This document shows, piece after piece, positions 10,168 to 20,939 of a stretch of DNA of 64,000 nucleotides; the first letter of the stretch is position 1, and every line of letters begins with the position of its first letter. The stretch lies in NCBI GenBank assembly GCA_964247055.1, contig OZ176056.1, positions 5,518,001 through 5,582,000 on the forward strand, given 5' to 3'. This stretch comes from Paragordius varius. Lineage: Eukaryota > Nematomorpha. The translations under genes were made by a program, and so were the position numbers. The notes under the pieces were generated by a model. That model ran no database searches. It was not told the origin of the DNA and worked only from the letters and a program-made list of their open reading frames with translations.

Positions 10168-12403
10168 GCATCCCGATGATACCCTTAAAAGAAAGAGTCG
10201 ACTCTGAAATTACAAGACTTTTAGAAGCAAACATAATCAAACCATCAGACCCTACGACTGAGAAACTAACCTGAGCCACCCCTATTGTTTGTATAACAAA
10301 AGCGAATGGTGCATTAAGGTTATGTGCGGATTATCGTGTTACAATAAATCCACATCTAGTAGATGTCCATAATATACCGACATTTGACGAATTAGTTTCG
10401 AAAATAGGATTAAGAGAATTTATTTTCGGTAATCGATTTGAAAGACGCACATCTGCAATTGCCACAAGAAAGTTTACTAACAATTACCACACCCATAGGA
10501 TATTTTACATATAAAAAGCTTCCCTTTGGCCTAAAAAGCACCCCCTGCATTTTTCAAAGATTAATGGATAAGTTTTTAGGTGACTGCCCAGGAACAGCTA
10601 TATATTTAGACGATATTTTAATAACAAGAAAAAACCGAAACGAACATAAAAGATACTTAGAAAAGGTATTTAAGCGAGATAAATATGGTTTAAAATTAAG
10701 TAAAAGCAAACTAAAACTTTTTAACCGTCTGTTAGCTATTTGAAAACGTTATATCAAAAAACGGCATATCACCAGCCGCCGATACAGTTAAAGCCATACA
10801 AGACTTCCCAAGACCCACTGGTAAAACAACACTCAAGTCCTTCTTAGGCTTAATAAATATTCACACACGATTCCTCCCGAAATCGCATGGAAGTTTGGCT
10901 ATACTTCACGACCTAAGCAGTTATACAAACCATGGATATGGACCAAAAACCACAAGGACTGTTTTAACAGAGCCATTAATATGTCATACTGTTAAATTAA
11001 TACCGTTCAACCCTGAGTTACATATAATAATCGAAACAGACCCCTCGAATAAAGCGTACGGAGCAGTGTCACTATGGACCACACAGGAGGCCTATTGGTT
11101 ACTCATCTAAAAAGTGGTCTAAACCCGAAGAAAATTATTTATTGATAGAAAAGGAATCACAAGCCATACATTTCACTTTTGAAAAATTTAGACCGTTTAT
11201 TACGGGGAAGAAGTTTGAACTTCGTACTGATCACAAATCACTAATAAAGCTGTTTGGAAATACGTAAACTACACCAAATAATTACCAAGCTACTACGTTG
11301 GATATATAAAGCCGAATTAATTACCGTCTAGGGTACATTAAAAGCCACAAAAACATTGCAGATCCATTTTTCCGCATGCCGACAGAACCACACCAACAAG
11401 ACAGAAAAGCCTTCAAACAGCAGAACATGTAAGATTTGTCAATAGTAATCTAAATAAATCGTGACCATATAAGAAGCCAGACCGAAACCGACCCTGTATT
11501 AAAACAGGTAATAAGGGCCCTAAGAACAAACAACTGGTCCAATAAAATATTACATCCATTTTACGATTTATAAATGAAATTTAAAGTACATACGGGTTAT
11601 GGCATGATAGATTAATAATTCCTGAATACCAAAAAAATATCTTACAATTATTAAACGTCGGAAACCCCGGGTCCAAAAATGTACGAACAACCAAAACAAA
11701 GAGTCTTTTGGCACAACATGGAAAGCGACATGAAAAAGTGGGTAGATATGTGTAAAAAGTGTCAAGAAAACCGTCTGATGCGAAAACTAAATCCCACATA
11801 ATTGGAATACTAATACACCAATATGGGAGAGATTACATCTAGACATAGCATGCCCGAGAGTCAATTATTATTGGATAGTTCTTATTGACAGTTATTCTCG
11901 ATGGGTTAAAGTTAAAATCGAAAACTATCGACCAGAAATATTTAAAACTTTCTAGACGAATGTTTCAGTCGATATGGATCTCTAGGAATGATAGTTACTG
12001 ACAACGCCTCTTAATTTACATCTGAGTTGCTTAAAAATTCATGGAAAGGGGAAACATTAAACATGTAACATCAGTTCCCTATCATCCGAAAACGAACGGA
12101 ATGGTGGAACGAATGAAATATACCCTCAAAACACATTATCGGTCGGCAGAAGAGGGTGACCCACAATCAAATTTTTAGACGATATACAACCGAATTACGA
12201 ATACCATGAAAACGAAAAATAAAAATGAACTAGCGAATGGTAGACGAGAAGGGATTGTAAATAAACGACTCGAATTACTCTTATGTGAAATACGAGATGA
12301 TAACAAAATCATCCGAAAACACCCCGATCAACTGAGACCAAGGGAAGGAAGTGAAAGAATAATGGGAAGGCCAATTTTACGAAGAAACTCCACCATCGCC
12401 TGA
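10168..12403 (+). pseudogene. gypsy 1 pol remains (RT, RNase H, integrase)
   Basis: RT: LRLCADYRVTINPHLV (~10,310), DLKDAHLQLPQ (~10,436), KLPFGLKSTPCIFQRLMD (~10,517), IYLDDILI with the YLDD catalytic pair (~10,600). RNase H: IIIETDPSNKAYGAV (~11,025). Integrase: WERLHLDIACPR (~11,826), MIVTDNAS (~11,990), a region with HPKTNGMVER (~12,083), and a C-terminal segment to 12,403. Stops and frameshifts break every domain. Confidence 0.85.
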
Positions 12404-12622
12404 CCTATATGTTTGATACCCTGCTGCCACGACCGAACCCGACATTACCTCCGCCCCAACCCCCTCGGAACCCATTAATGAGTTGCTATCCCAAAAAACA
12501 CCCACTATAACACCTACTACATCCCAAAAAACACCCACTATAGGACATACCACTGACACACAACAGCGATACCCTGCACGAATCCGACAACCACCAGATA
12601 GATATCAAGAACAGGGAAATAA

Positions 12623-12838
12623 TGATATTAAGTCAGATACTACTGTCGTAGACACAAACTCACTTATATAATTGTAAACACTTATAACTTTTTGTACACC
12701 TAGTTATTGTTAATTGTAGCTTCAAGCAAAATAGTTAGTATATAATTCGTCTGTGATATTAAAATTATATAATATCACAGACACATGTTTGATTTTGGTA
12801 TTTAATGATTGTTTTCTTATAATATAACTCTACTATTA
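12623..12838 (+). repeat. 3' LTR of gypsy 1
   Basis: Matches the 5' LTR at 8,824-9,013 block by block, with one extra AT-rich insertion near 12,755-12,775. Followed by the target duplication ATACA. Divergence between the two LTRs is clearly visible, so the insertion is not recent. Confidence 0.8.
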
Positions 12839-12854
12839 ATACATATAATCTTAC

Positions 12855-12986
12855 TTTCACCAAAAATGGCAATCCAAGTAAAATGATCATGATAGATGCG
12901 ATTAAGGTGAATATATATCTATGTTTCTGGAAGCGTTTGGGCAACGCTTCATGAATAGCGGTATAAACGACTTCCAATTCAAAAAA
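12855..12986 (-). pseudogene. SLC6 paralogue A, TM9 exon
   Basis: 132 bp, the same length as 56,168-56,299. Open: FFELEVVYTAIHEALPKRF then IFTLIASIMIILLGLPFLVK. Acceptor TTATAG, donor GTAAGA. Intact in itself. Confidence 0.9.
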
Positions 12987-13047
12987 CTATAATAAAAATA
13001 TAATATCTTAAAAGTAATATATTTTTTGGATTGACACTAAAATATAC

Positions 13048-13160
13048 TATTGTGTCAATTCCAACGCTGAATAACATAAGAAAAAATAGGATTGCCCATA
13101 GGTTTGGCCACGGCATATGCAAGATAGTTTCTGGATAAACTATAAACGCCAAACTAACAC
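13048..13160 (-). pseudogene. SLC6 paralogue A, EL4-TM8 exon
   Basis: 113 bp, the same length as 56,640-56,752. Open: [20 protein letters not shown] then WAILFFLMLFSVGIDTI. The intron to the TM9 exon is only 61 bp. LAFIVYPE is a hallmark of SLC6 EL4. Confidence 0.9.
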
Positions 13161-13472
13161 CTATTTTTAAAATTATTAAAAACATTAGAGAAAATAAAAT
13201 TTCATTCTAAATAAACGCAATAGTATGGTTAAGACTTTATTATTGTATAGGTAGGGCACCGACTTACCTCGCGTGCGAGAGTTCTACCCGACACTGCGCA
13301 ATTTTACCATCATCATCACAGTCAAATCTAGGCAGGGGAGGGTTGAAGCCTTCCCATATTGAAATATAATTTAAGCATGCCCCATAATTAAAAAGATAAA
13401 AAGATACTCTAACCTGTATATTTTTTTATTCGATAAGGATTAAAAATCTAAAATTTTAATATTTATATAACA

Positions 13473-14755
13473 TTAGCTGGTCCTGTAACGCTTCGCGGTG
13501 GCGTAGTCTCAACGATAATTATTTCTAATAATTTGGATTTGGAGGTAATGAAGATAAAATAATGAAAAACTTATATAAAAAATGTCTAATTAATCTTTTA
13601 TGGGTTTTTGCATAGGCTCAAATATTGTTTACTGTCCCTTAAAGTTAATATACAACTATCATTGGGTTTAATTTAAAATTTCGTTATACGAAATTATGGT
13701 TAAAAGTTTTATTTTAAAATTGCGCTTTCACCGGACAAGGTATATAAAAAGTAACTTAAATTCCATTTTAAAAGAAAGAATGATATACAAATTCGCCAGA
13801 AATGTGTTTAGAAGTTTTTCATTTATCCACAAAACCACGCGATCTTTGTATGGCGCAATCAAACCGGTAGACCATAATTATAGACCTATATGGAAAAGCG
13901 CTAAGTTAAATTTTTTGTCTTAATAAAGCAAATATTTTAAATAATCTCTGATTGTTTGATGGGTTTGAAAAAATACCTTAACACTAAATAACGTTATATG
14001 ATGGCCTAATTTTGGGGGTATGGCCCCAAATTAACGGCTGATTAATTTTTATCTAGTTACGGGTAATATTTGAAGCTTAGAACTCATATACATATAGAAA
14101 TTTTCTGTAAATTTGCTCCAAAACAACGCAATTTCTATATAGTGGCGCAGTTTTTCAGGCACCTCCTCAATCAAAGGCAGGTATAAAAAACGTTTAGCAA
14201 AATTTTGCCTTTTTATGGGGAATATCTGGATTTATTATTTATTTCATATGTACTCAATTTATGGAAGAATGGCTTCAAATCTAAATGACAGTTTAATGAC
14301 AAGGCATTTTTAGGGCGTAAAGGCCTATTTAACCGCTAATTTAAAAAAGGCTTGATTAAAAGAATCCTTATTAAATTTTACGTTCTCATACTTTGGGCGA
14401 AAAATATTTAAAAAATTATTTTTGTAGATTTAATTTCTGAAATAAGCGGCAATTTACGAAGGGGCGGAAAAGAGGGCCTAAATTAAAAAAAGAAGCCGAT
14501 TATGTTTGGTGCAATCGAAAATAAGTAACATAAACATATGAAATCGAATGGTCCAACACATTTTCGGAAAAATTGCCCAGACACGATTTTGTGGACTTGT
14601 GTTTTCAAAAAAACCCATTTTCTACACGAAATAGGCCCAAACTGGGTACCTTTAAAAAGGGCGAAGCTTTTGTCGGGACATTCATTAATGATTATATTTT
14701 TTCAATATTTGGATTTGAATGGGTCCACCGATTTTTATAAATATAGATAAAAAAC
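13473..14755 (-). mobile_element. Helitron-like element H1 with 150-bp internal repeats
   Basis: Fills most of the intron between the TM7 and TM8 exons. On the minus strand the 3' end is a GC-rich CGCGAAGCG block, then CAGCTAA followed by T (13,472), fitting the CTRR|T rule of Helitrons. The last ~230 bp match the 3' end of H2 (ending at 31,650). Interior sequence is the same alternating repeat as in H2, H3 and H5. No Rep/helicase coding sequence, so non-autonomous. Confidence 0.6.
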
Positions 14756-14783
14756 ATTTTTTCTAAAAATGTATGCTATAAAC

Positions 14784-14907
14784 CGTGTGTAGCAACTCGA
14801 TGAATAGGGATTGATAGGGTGTGCAACATAAATCCAAGGAATGAAAAGACAATGAGACCAGCATACCGGAGGTAAAACAATTAACTAGTGGGATGATAAA
14901 GCTATCT
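14784..14907 (-). pseudogene. SLC6 paralogue A, TM7 exon with 1-base deletion
   Basis: 124 bp against 125 in gene B (57,050-57,174). Starts RDSFIIPLVNCFTS, then the frame shifts where GG stands for the expected three bases; the next frame gives YAGLIVFSFLGFML and HRVATHG. Acceptor ATACAG, donor GTTTAT. Unlike gene B it keeps the Asn of the NCxTS motif. Confidence 0.88.
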
Positions 14908-14999
14908 CTGTATAAAATATATATTTTTTCCACCATATCAAATAAATTTATTTTTAAAGGTTTAAAAATATAGAAAAATGAACTAAAAATTATAATTTT

Positions 15000-15020
15000 A
15001 TATATATATATATATATATA
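15000..15020. repeat. (TA)n microsatellite
   Basis: Pure TA run. Similar runs of 16-30 bp occur at 3,421, 3,561, 3,779, 42,134, 44,311, 50,030, 53,268, 59,511, 61,781, 62,629 and 63,281. Confidence 0.9.
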
Positions 15021-15054
15021 AATTAATTGTGTTTTTGGGCTAATATGACTCATA

Positions 15055-15835
15055 CTAGGTATAGTCTATTATTTTCATTTTTTAAAACTTAAATTCAAAT
15101 TTCAGGGTTTCATAATAAATTTTTCAAGAGTAAATTTAAGCTGTTATAAGTAAATATTTTTATATCAAAATTACCGGCAATCGACTATGTAATTTTATTA
15201 TTATAGCTCCTATGTAATAAATAGCGTCATTATCTTTTGATTTTTACTGGGTTATAATAAACTTTAAGCCTAAAATATTAGATATAACTCATATAGGAGG
15301 CCATCGAGGTTATGAAATATATACCGATAAAATATATAATGCAGAAAATGTATCAGAAATATTTAGATGTTTGTTTTAGATCTTAGGAATGGTATAACCA
15401 TATTACTTGACTTTGATAAAATTTGATGTGGTCGTCGAAGTCTTAAATTATTCCTCCCAAAATGGCCACACTAAACGCGAAAATGTCATTGTACTATCAA
15501 TATTATTAAAATGTGCTAAATTTATATCAAAAGAGTTTTCCATAGAAATATATACACTTGAAAATTATTTAAAACAAATTTTGGTGCAGAGAGTTTTTCC
15601 CTATTTCAAAGTATTGTGGAAACTGTACACATTTTTAAAATTTTATATAATCCGATAATATTGACCTACCAGCTCAAATATTGGATTTGAAAATGGGGTT
15701 TAGTTTTAAATTGAAAATAATTTTTTACCCAATTAGAATAATCATAATTTGATAAAAACACATACTCACCAATTCAGAGGAAAATAATAGTACATTTACC
15801 CTATTCAATATGTATTTCTCCTAACTGAATTCTCA
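15055..15835. other. AT-rich stretch without recognisable gene
   Basis: Includes an 83-codon open frame at 15,407-15,658 with no recognised motif. Nothing else supported. Confidence 0.5.
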
Positions 15836-15839
15836 AACG

Positions 15840-16510
15840 AATATCAAAAATTTGGACTGACGATCAACTTCAAAAAAACTGAAATCATGACTATAAACGC
15901 TCATAACCATTATAACAACTTATCTTTTCACAACCAACAAATAGAAGTGTCCCAATACACTTACCTAGGCAGTCTTATAAATATAACTAACAACAGCACC
16001 CCAGACATTAAAAGAGGAATAGGAATTGCAAAGACAAAAATGATAAAATATAATAAACTATGGTCATCACACGACATCAAACTTAAAAAAATCCGTTAAG
16101 TTAAAGCCCTAATATTTCCGCATGCTATATGCATCAGAAAGCCGGACAATAAAAAAGGTAGACGAAAGCTGGCGGAAGGCACTTTAAATCACTTGGAAAG
16201 ATAAAGTATAAAACACTGTAATCCTTGAAAAAATAAACCCCGTGATACACCTGATTGGCATGTGCCTCAAAATGAAATTATCATATTTTGGTCACATTAC
16301 CAGAGCTAATGACTTGGAATTCCAACTAATGACAGGCAAGGTCGAAGGATCCAGGAAACGTGGACGCTGCAAGATGCGCTGGATTGAAAACCTAACCAAA
16401 GAAACCAATCTCTCTTTACAACAGTTAACATCACTCACTCACAATCGAATAAACTGGAGAAAATACACCTTCGAAGCAATAAATCGACAACGATCTTTGC
16501 TACAATAATA
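15840..16510 (+). pseudogene. LINE C-terminal fossil
   Basis: Broken frames read LTINFKKTEIMT, QYTYLGSLINITNN, PDIKRGIGIAKTKM, then after a gap LSYFGHITRANDLE and KVEGSRKRGRCKMRWIENL (16,242-16,508). Same class of LINE tail as at 1-530. Ends in an AT-rich stretch. Confidence 0.75.
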
Positions 16511-16619
16511 ATATTAGTATCTTTTACATTACTTTTCACAATTATCTCATTCCCCCTCTATTCTCCTTATATTAATCTATCAAACCTAAACTATCACATT
16601 TTTGCATATTCGAATTGGT

Positions 16620-17409
16620 TTAAACGTTGAAATCAGAATTCGAATATAAAAGTTGCCACCTGGAATTTTAGATGTTTTAGTAATAACAATAAAATGGATT
16701 TAGTGTTAAACGAAATGATAAAATACAACATAGGCATACTAGGTGCATCTAAAACACATATCATAATGAACAAATTAACAAATTTATTTGACATCTACAA
16801 TCCTATTAACGAACGTATGATATCAATACATAATCAAACTACACCCTAAACCATAGCATCTTCCACATGAGGCAAATGACTAGGAACTAAAAAGGACAGA
16901 GGCGATCGACTCATCAAATTTTGTCATCATCGTCACCGTGCTAAAAATACCGTATACAAATTAATTTTATAATTCATATGAATAAATATCCAAAACGTTA
17001 AATGTTATCCTGCATCTGATTGCTACAGTCGTAACAACCTTTTATTTGCTAGATCGATTAAAGACCAATTACCCAAGAAGGCTAAAACATTGCGTAAAAA
17101 ACTTGATTATAAAACTATCGTAATAATTTTAACATTTACATAATCTTTTTAATAGTCTAGACTACCCAAAAAATTGTTGACAGCCGATTTATATCGCCTT
17201 ACAAACCATCCAAACATAAAATTAAACTATCAGCAAATAATCTTGCCATAGCTGAAGAACGCAGATTAGCAAAAGTCAAAGGGAATAGGGGTTATTATAA
17301 AATTTTAAACACAATTATCAAAATAGCATAAGGGATAAAAACAATCACCATAATACTTTGTTTGAAAAGCTATCCGAAGCCAAAAACAATCAAAACTTTT
17401 TTGCCCGAA
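16620..17409 (+). pseudogene. LINE endonuclease fossil, left part
   Basis: KVATWNFRCFSNNNKMDLVL then YNIGILGASKTHI at about 16,650-16,760 are the N-terminal endonuclease motifs of a LINE. The reading then decays. The element is cut at 17,409 by the gypsy 2 insertion and resumes at about 23,990. Confidence 0.65.
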
Positions 17410-17597
17410 TGTTATAGATCCTACTCTCGTAGACACAAACGCACTTATAGTGTAAACACTCATAATTCTTTGTGATCTAGTTATTTAATTGTAGCTTCAA
17501 AATATTTAGTATATAATTCTTGTATTATAATATCACACACACATGTGATTTTGGTATTTAATAAATGTTTTCTTTGTAATAAAACTTTCATCTATTA
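17410..17597 (+). repeat. 5' LTR of gypsy 2
   Basis: Aligns with the other three LTRs (CGTAGACACAAACGCACTT; TATTTAATAAATGTTTTCTT). Followed at 17,598 by TTGGGGCCTCGATGAACC, the presumed primer-binding site. Confidence 0.8.
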
Positions 17598-17929
17598 TTG
17601 GGGCCTCGATGAACCTGGCGAAAATTTTTCTGAAAAACTTTAAAGAAAAAAAATTTCGACCAATAAGTTTACATTCAGCAAATGCTAGCTGCAAAAAACA
17701 TGACGGCAAGAAACAATTGCAAAATTCCTTTTCCTAAATTCGCATGATAATACCTCCTGACCGGATATCATTGAAGCCGGCAGAAATTTTACGAATTGAA
17801 TAAGACAAATATATTCCGGATTTTAATTGTCAAGGCTGGAGTCACATCCAACCGTGCTGTAAGAAGCAAATGATGAGCAACCTCCGGCATGTCGAATCTG
17901 GATCCACCCCCAAGATAACAATAATAATA

Positions 17930-18185
17930 AATGGCAAGACAATACGCATGATTATAGACACAGGTTCAAGCGTATCTATAAATTGATTGTCAAGCGTGGA
18001 AAATATTGGGGAGCCCGAGTTGCAACGAAGAGGTCGAGATTTATATAGCTATGGTACACAAACATTAAATTTCAAGGATAGTTGTATGGTCTGGGTACAA
18101 TGCGATGGTCAAACAAAATCTTGGCGTGTATGGTTGTAAGCGGCAAGAAGGCCCCAGCAATTCTTGGTTAGGATTGGCTACAAGA
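17930..18185 (+). pseudogene. gypsy protease remnant
   Basis: Frames around 17,945-18,000 read IDTGSSVSI, and near 18,145-18,190 the frame gives ILG.DWLQEF-type text. Very similar to 9,740-10,010 and 20,940-21,190. Cut off by the inverted pol segment at about 18,190. Confidence 0.65.
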
Positions 18186-18189
18186 ATTT

Positions 18190-20140
18190 CCTTTGGATTA
18201 TAGGAAACCGATGTTAGATGTTTAATGTTTCCCCTTTCCATGAATTTTTTAAGCTCCTCAGATGTAAAGTAAGACGCGTTGTTGGTAACTATCATTCTTG
18301 GAGATCCATATCGACTGAAACATTCGTCGAAGAAATTTAAGATATTTTTGGTCGATATCATTTTCGATAGTTTAACTTCGACCCATCGAGAATAACTCTC
18401 AATAAGAGCTATTTAATAATAATTGATCGGGCCTGCATATCTAGATGTAACCTCTCCCATATTGCTGTATTAGAACTCCAATTGTATGTGGAATTCAGTT
18501 ACATCTGACGGTTTTCTTGACACTTTTTACACGTATCTATTCACTTTTTTATGTCGCTTTATGTTGTGCCAAAAGACTATTTGTTTTGCTTGTTCGTACA
18601 TTGCTTTGTACCCGAGGTGTTTGGCGTGTAATAAAATTTATTTTTTTTAGATTCCTGAATTATTAATCTGCCAATATAATAATCCGTATGTATTCTCAAT
18701 TTCATTTCTAAAACTCTGGAATGGATGTATTATTTTATTAGACCAGTTGTTTGTTCTTAGTGCCCTTATTTTAATAGAGTGTCGGTTTCGGTCTGGCTTC
18801 TAATATGGTCACGATTTATATTGAATGAATTAGTATTGATAAATTTTACATGTTCTTCTGTTTGAAGGCTTTCTCTGTCTAGTTGGTGTGGTTCTGTCGG
18901 CATGCGGGACAATGTACCGTAGATGGTAATTAAATTCGTTAGCCTTATATACATAGTAACTTGGAATAATTTATTTCATCTAGTTTACGATTATTTCCAA
19001 ACAGCTATCTATATTAGTGGTGTGTGATCAGTAGACAGTTCAAACTTCTTTCCCGTAATAAACGTTCAAAAAAAACTAAATGTATGGCTCGTGATTCCTT
19101 TTCTATTTTCTTCGGCTTATGATTACTTTCTAGTGGAGTAGGCAATGTTATTTATGCCCTCCTGCGTGGTTTGTAGTAACACTTCTCCGTACCCTTTATT
19201 CAAGGCGTCTGTTTCGATTATTATAAGTATCTCAGGGTTGAACGGTATAAGTTTAAGAGTATGGCATATTGAATTTTTGGCTCTGTTAAAACAGCCCTCG
19301 TGGTTTTTGGTCTAAATGCAGGGTTTTTATAACAGCTTAGGTCGTGAAGTATAGCCAAACATTCATGCAATTTCTGGAGGAATTGTGTGTAAAAATTTAT
19401 TAACCCTAACAAGGACTTGAGTGTTGTTTTGTCGGTGGGTCTTGGGAAGTCTTGTATAGCTTTAACTCTACCGGCAGCTGAGGATATGACGTTTTTTGAT
19501 ATAACATAAGCTTACAGACGGTTTAAAAAGTTTTAGTTTGTTTTTACTTAATTTCTAACCAGATTCGTCTCGCTTAAATACCTTTTTTAAGTTTCTTTTA
19601 TGCTCGTTTCGGTTTTTCCTGTTAGTAAATATCGTTACACAGCTGTTCCTGGGCAGTTACCTAAAATATTATCTATTAATCTTTGAAAAATGAGGGGACG
19701 CTTGTTAGGCTAAAAGGAAACCTTTTATATGTAAAATAGCCTAGGGGTGTGGTAATTTTTAGTAAACTTTCTTGTGGCGATTGCAGATATGCGTCTTTCA
19801 AATCGATTACTAATCATATTTCCGAAACATGTCGGTATATTATGACTGTCATCTACTAGATGTGGATTTATTGTAACATGATAATCCGCACAGAACCTTA
19901 ATGCACCATTCGCTTTTGTTATACAAACAATAGGGGTGGCTCAGGTTAATTTCTCAATCATAGGGTCTAATGGTTTGATTATGTTCGTTTCTAAAAGTCT
20001 TAGAATTTCAGAGTCGACTTTTTCTTTTAATGGTATCGGGATCCGGCGACACTAAAGAATTTTTGGTTTTGTATTTTTTTTTAAAAAAAAAGTTTGATAG
20101 TTCCAGTTAAACACTTTAACTTTTCACAAAAATGTGAATT
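18190..20140 (-). pseudogene. gypsy pol remnant in inverted orientation (left arm)
   Basis: Read on the minus strand: RT start near 20,000, polymerase region, RNase H near 19,200, integrase with MIVTNNASYFTSEELKKFM at 18,065-18,361. The piece at 19,221-19,412 translates to exactly the same 63 residues as 21,935-22,126 on the plus strand. Between about 18,935 and 19,748 it is almost identical to the right arm, including shared stops. Confidence 0.8.
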
Positions 20141-20439
20141 AAATTTTATAATTTTTTATTTAAAAATTTTTCCTTATCTCCTATATTAAATTATAAGCGA
20201 TCATCCAGAAAGAATAAGTTGTCTCCCCGTTTATCTAGCCTTAATTTACGCATGCATATTAAAAAAAGTAAAACTACCATGAGTTTTGGTTCATTCTATA
20301 GTGGGGAAATTTCACATTACAAGGATTTTAGCCTATATCGCATTTAGAATACTTTTAACCGTTACTTCCAAGATCTATGTAAATTGTTTGTTAAGACACG
20401 CATTTTAAATCACTTTGATCAACAGGCACATCCACAAAT

Positions 20440-20710
20440 TCAATCTTCCTCACATGAGGATACATTGATGAAACGAAACGGCATTTAGCAACACAAAAAA
20501 ATTCTTCAACATTGTTGCCCTTAACACCTGACGATGATTCGAAATTGCTTTTATCACAGGAAGCTAATCATGCTATCAGCAACGCAGAACTTAAGGATTC
20601 TTGCGATGAACTTGAAGAAAAGGCCGTGGCTTATTCGCCAAATGGTCGATATATGAAATTCGACGCCATGGAAGGGGTTGTGATTGAGAAACAGCGTTTG
20701 ATTTAACTGG
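20440..20710 (+). pseudogene. WNK-kinase-like coding scrap inside gypsy 2
   Basis: An open frame from about 20,458 to a stop at 20,704-20,706 encodes a polar, acidic stretch (LTPDDDSKLLLSQEANH ... DELEEKAVAYSP) followed by SPNGRYMKFD. The pattern acidic stretch + AVAxSPxGRxxKFD is, from memory, the lead-in to the kinase domain of WNK-type serine/threonine kinases. The kinase glycine loop does not follow; after KFD comes AMEGVVIEKQRLI and a stop. It lies between the inverted pol arm and a forward protease remnant, so it may be a host exon captured by, or broken up by, retroelements. It is not gag-like. A chance resemblance remains possible. Confidence 0.4.
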
Positions 20711-20939
20711 TTTAGTAATTGGAGTTGAATTTACCACAATAAATGGCCAGATATTCCACACTACAGCTTGGAAATATCAAAACAAGTGTCTGTTCATCGG
20801 ATAAAGTCATCCACCCAACAGATACTTGGCTTGATGCAAACAATGTTATAAGTGCCAAAGCTGGATTCACATCTAACCGTGCTGAAAGAAGCAAAGAATT
20901 AGCAATGTTCAGTAAGTCGAATCTAGATCCACCCCCAAG

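Larger units (their letters stand above)
8824..12838 (+). mobile_element. Ty3/gypsy LTR retrotransposon 1
   Basis: About 4.0 kb with LTRs at 8,824-9,013 and 12,623-12,838 and a 5-bp target duplication ATACA at 8,819-8,823 and 12,839-12,843. Domain order gag, zinc knuckle, protease, RT, RNase H, integrase is Ty3/gypsy type. Many frameshifts and stops are present, so it is inactive. It sits 11 bp from the TM9 exon of the SLC6 pseudogene. Confidence 0.85.

Noticed and set aside
12377..12559. Minus-strand open frames over the end of gypsy 1
   Set aside because: Shadows of the integrase C-terminal and downstream region on the plus strand, with GV-rich text from a short repeated motif.
13696..13923. 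75-codon plus-strand open frame
   Set aside because: Lies within Helitron H1 and has no counterpart frame in H2, H3 or H5.
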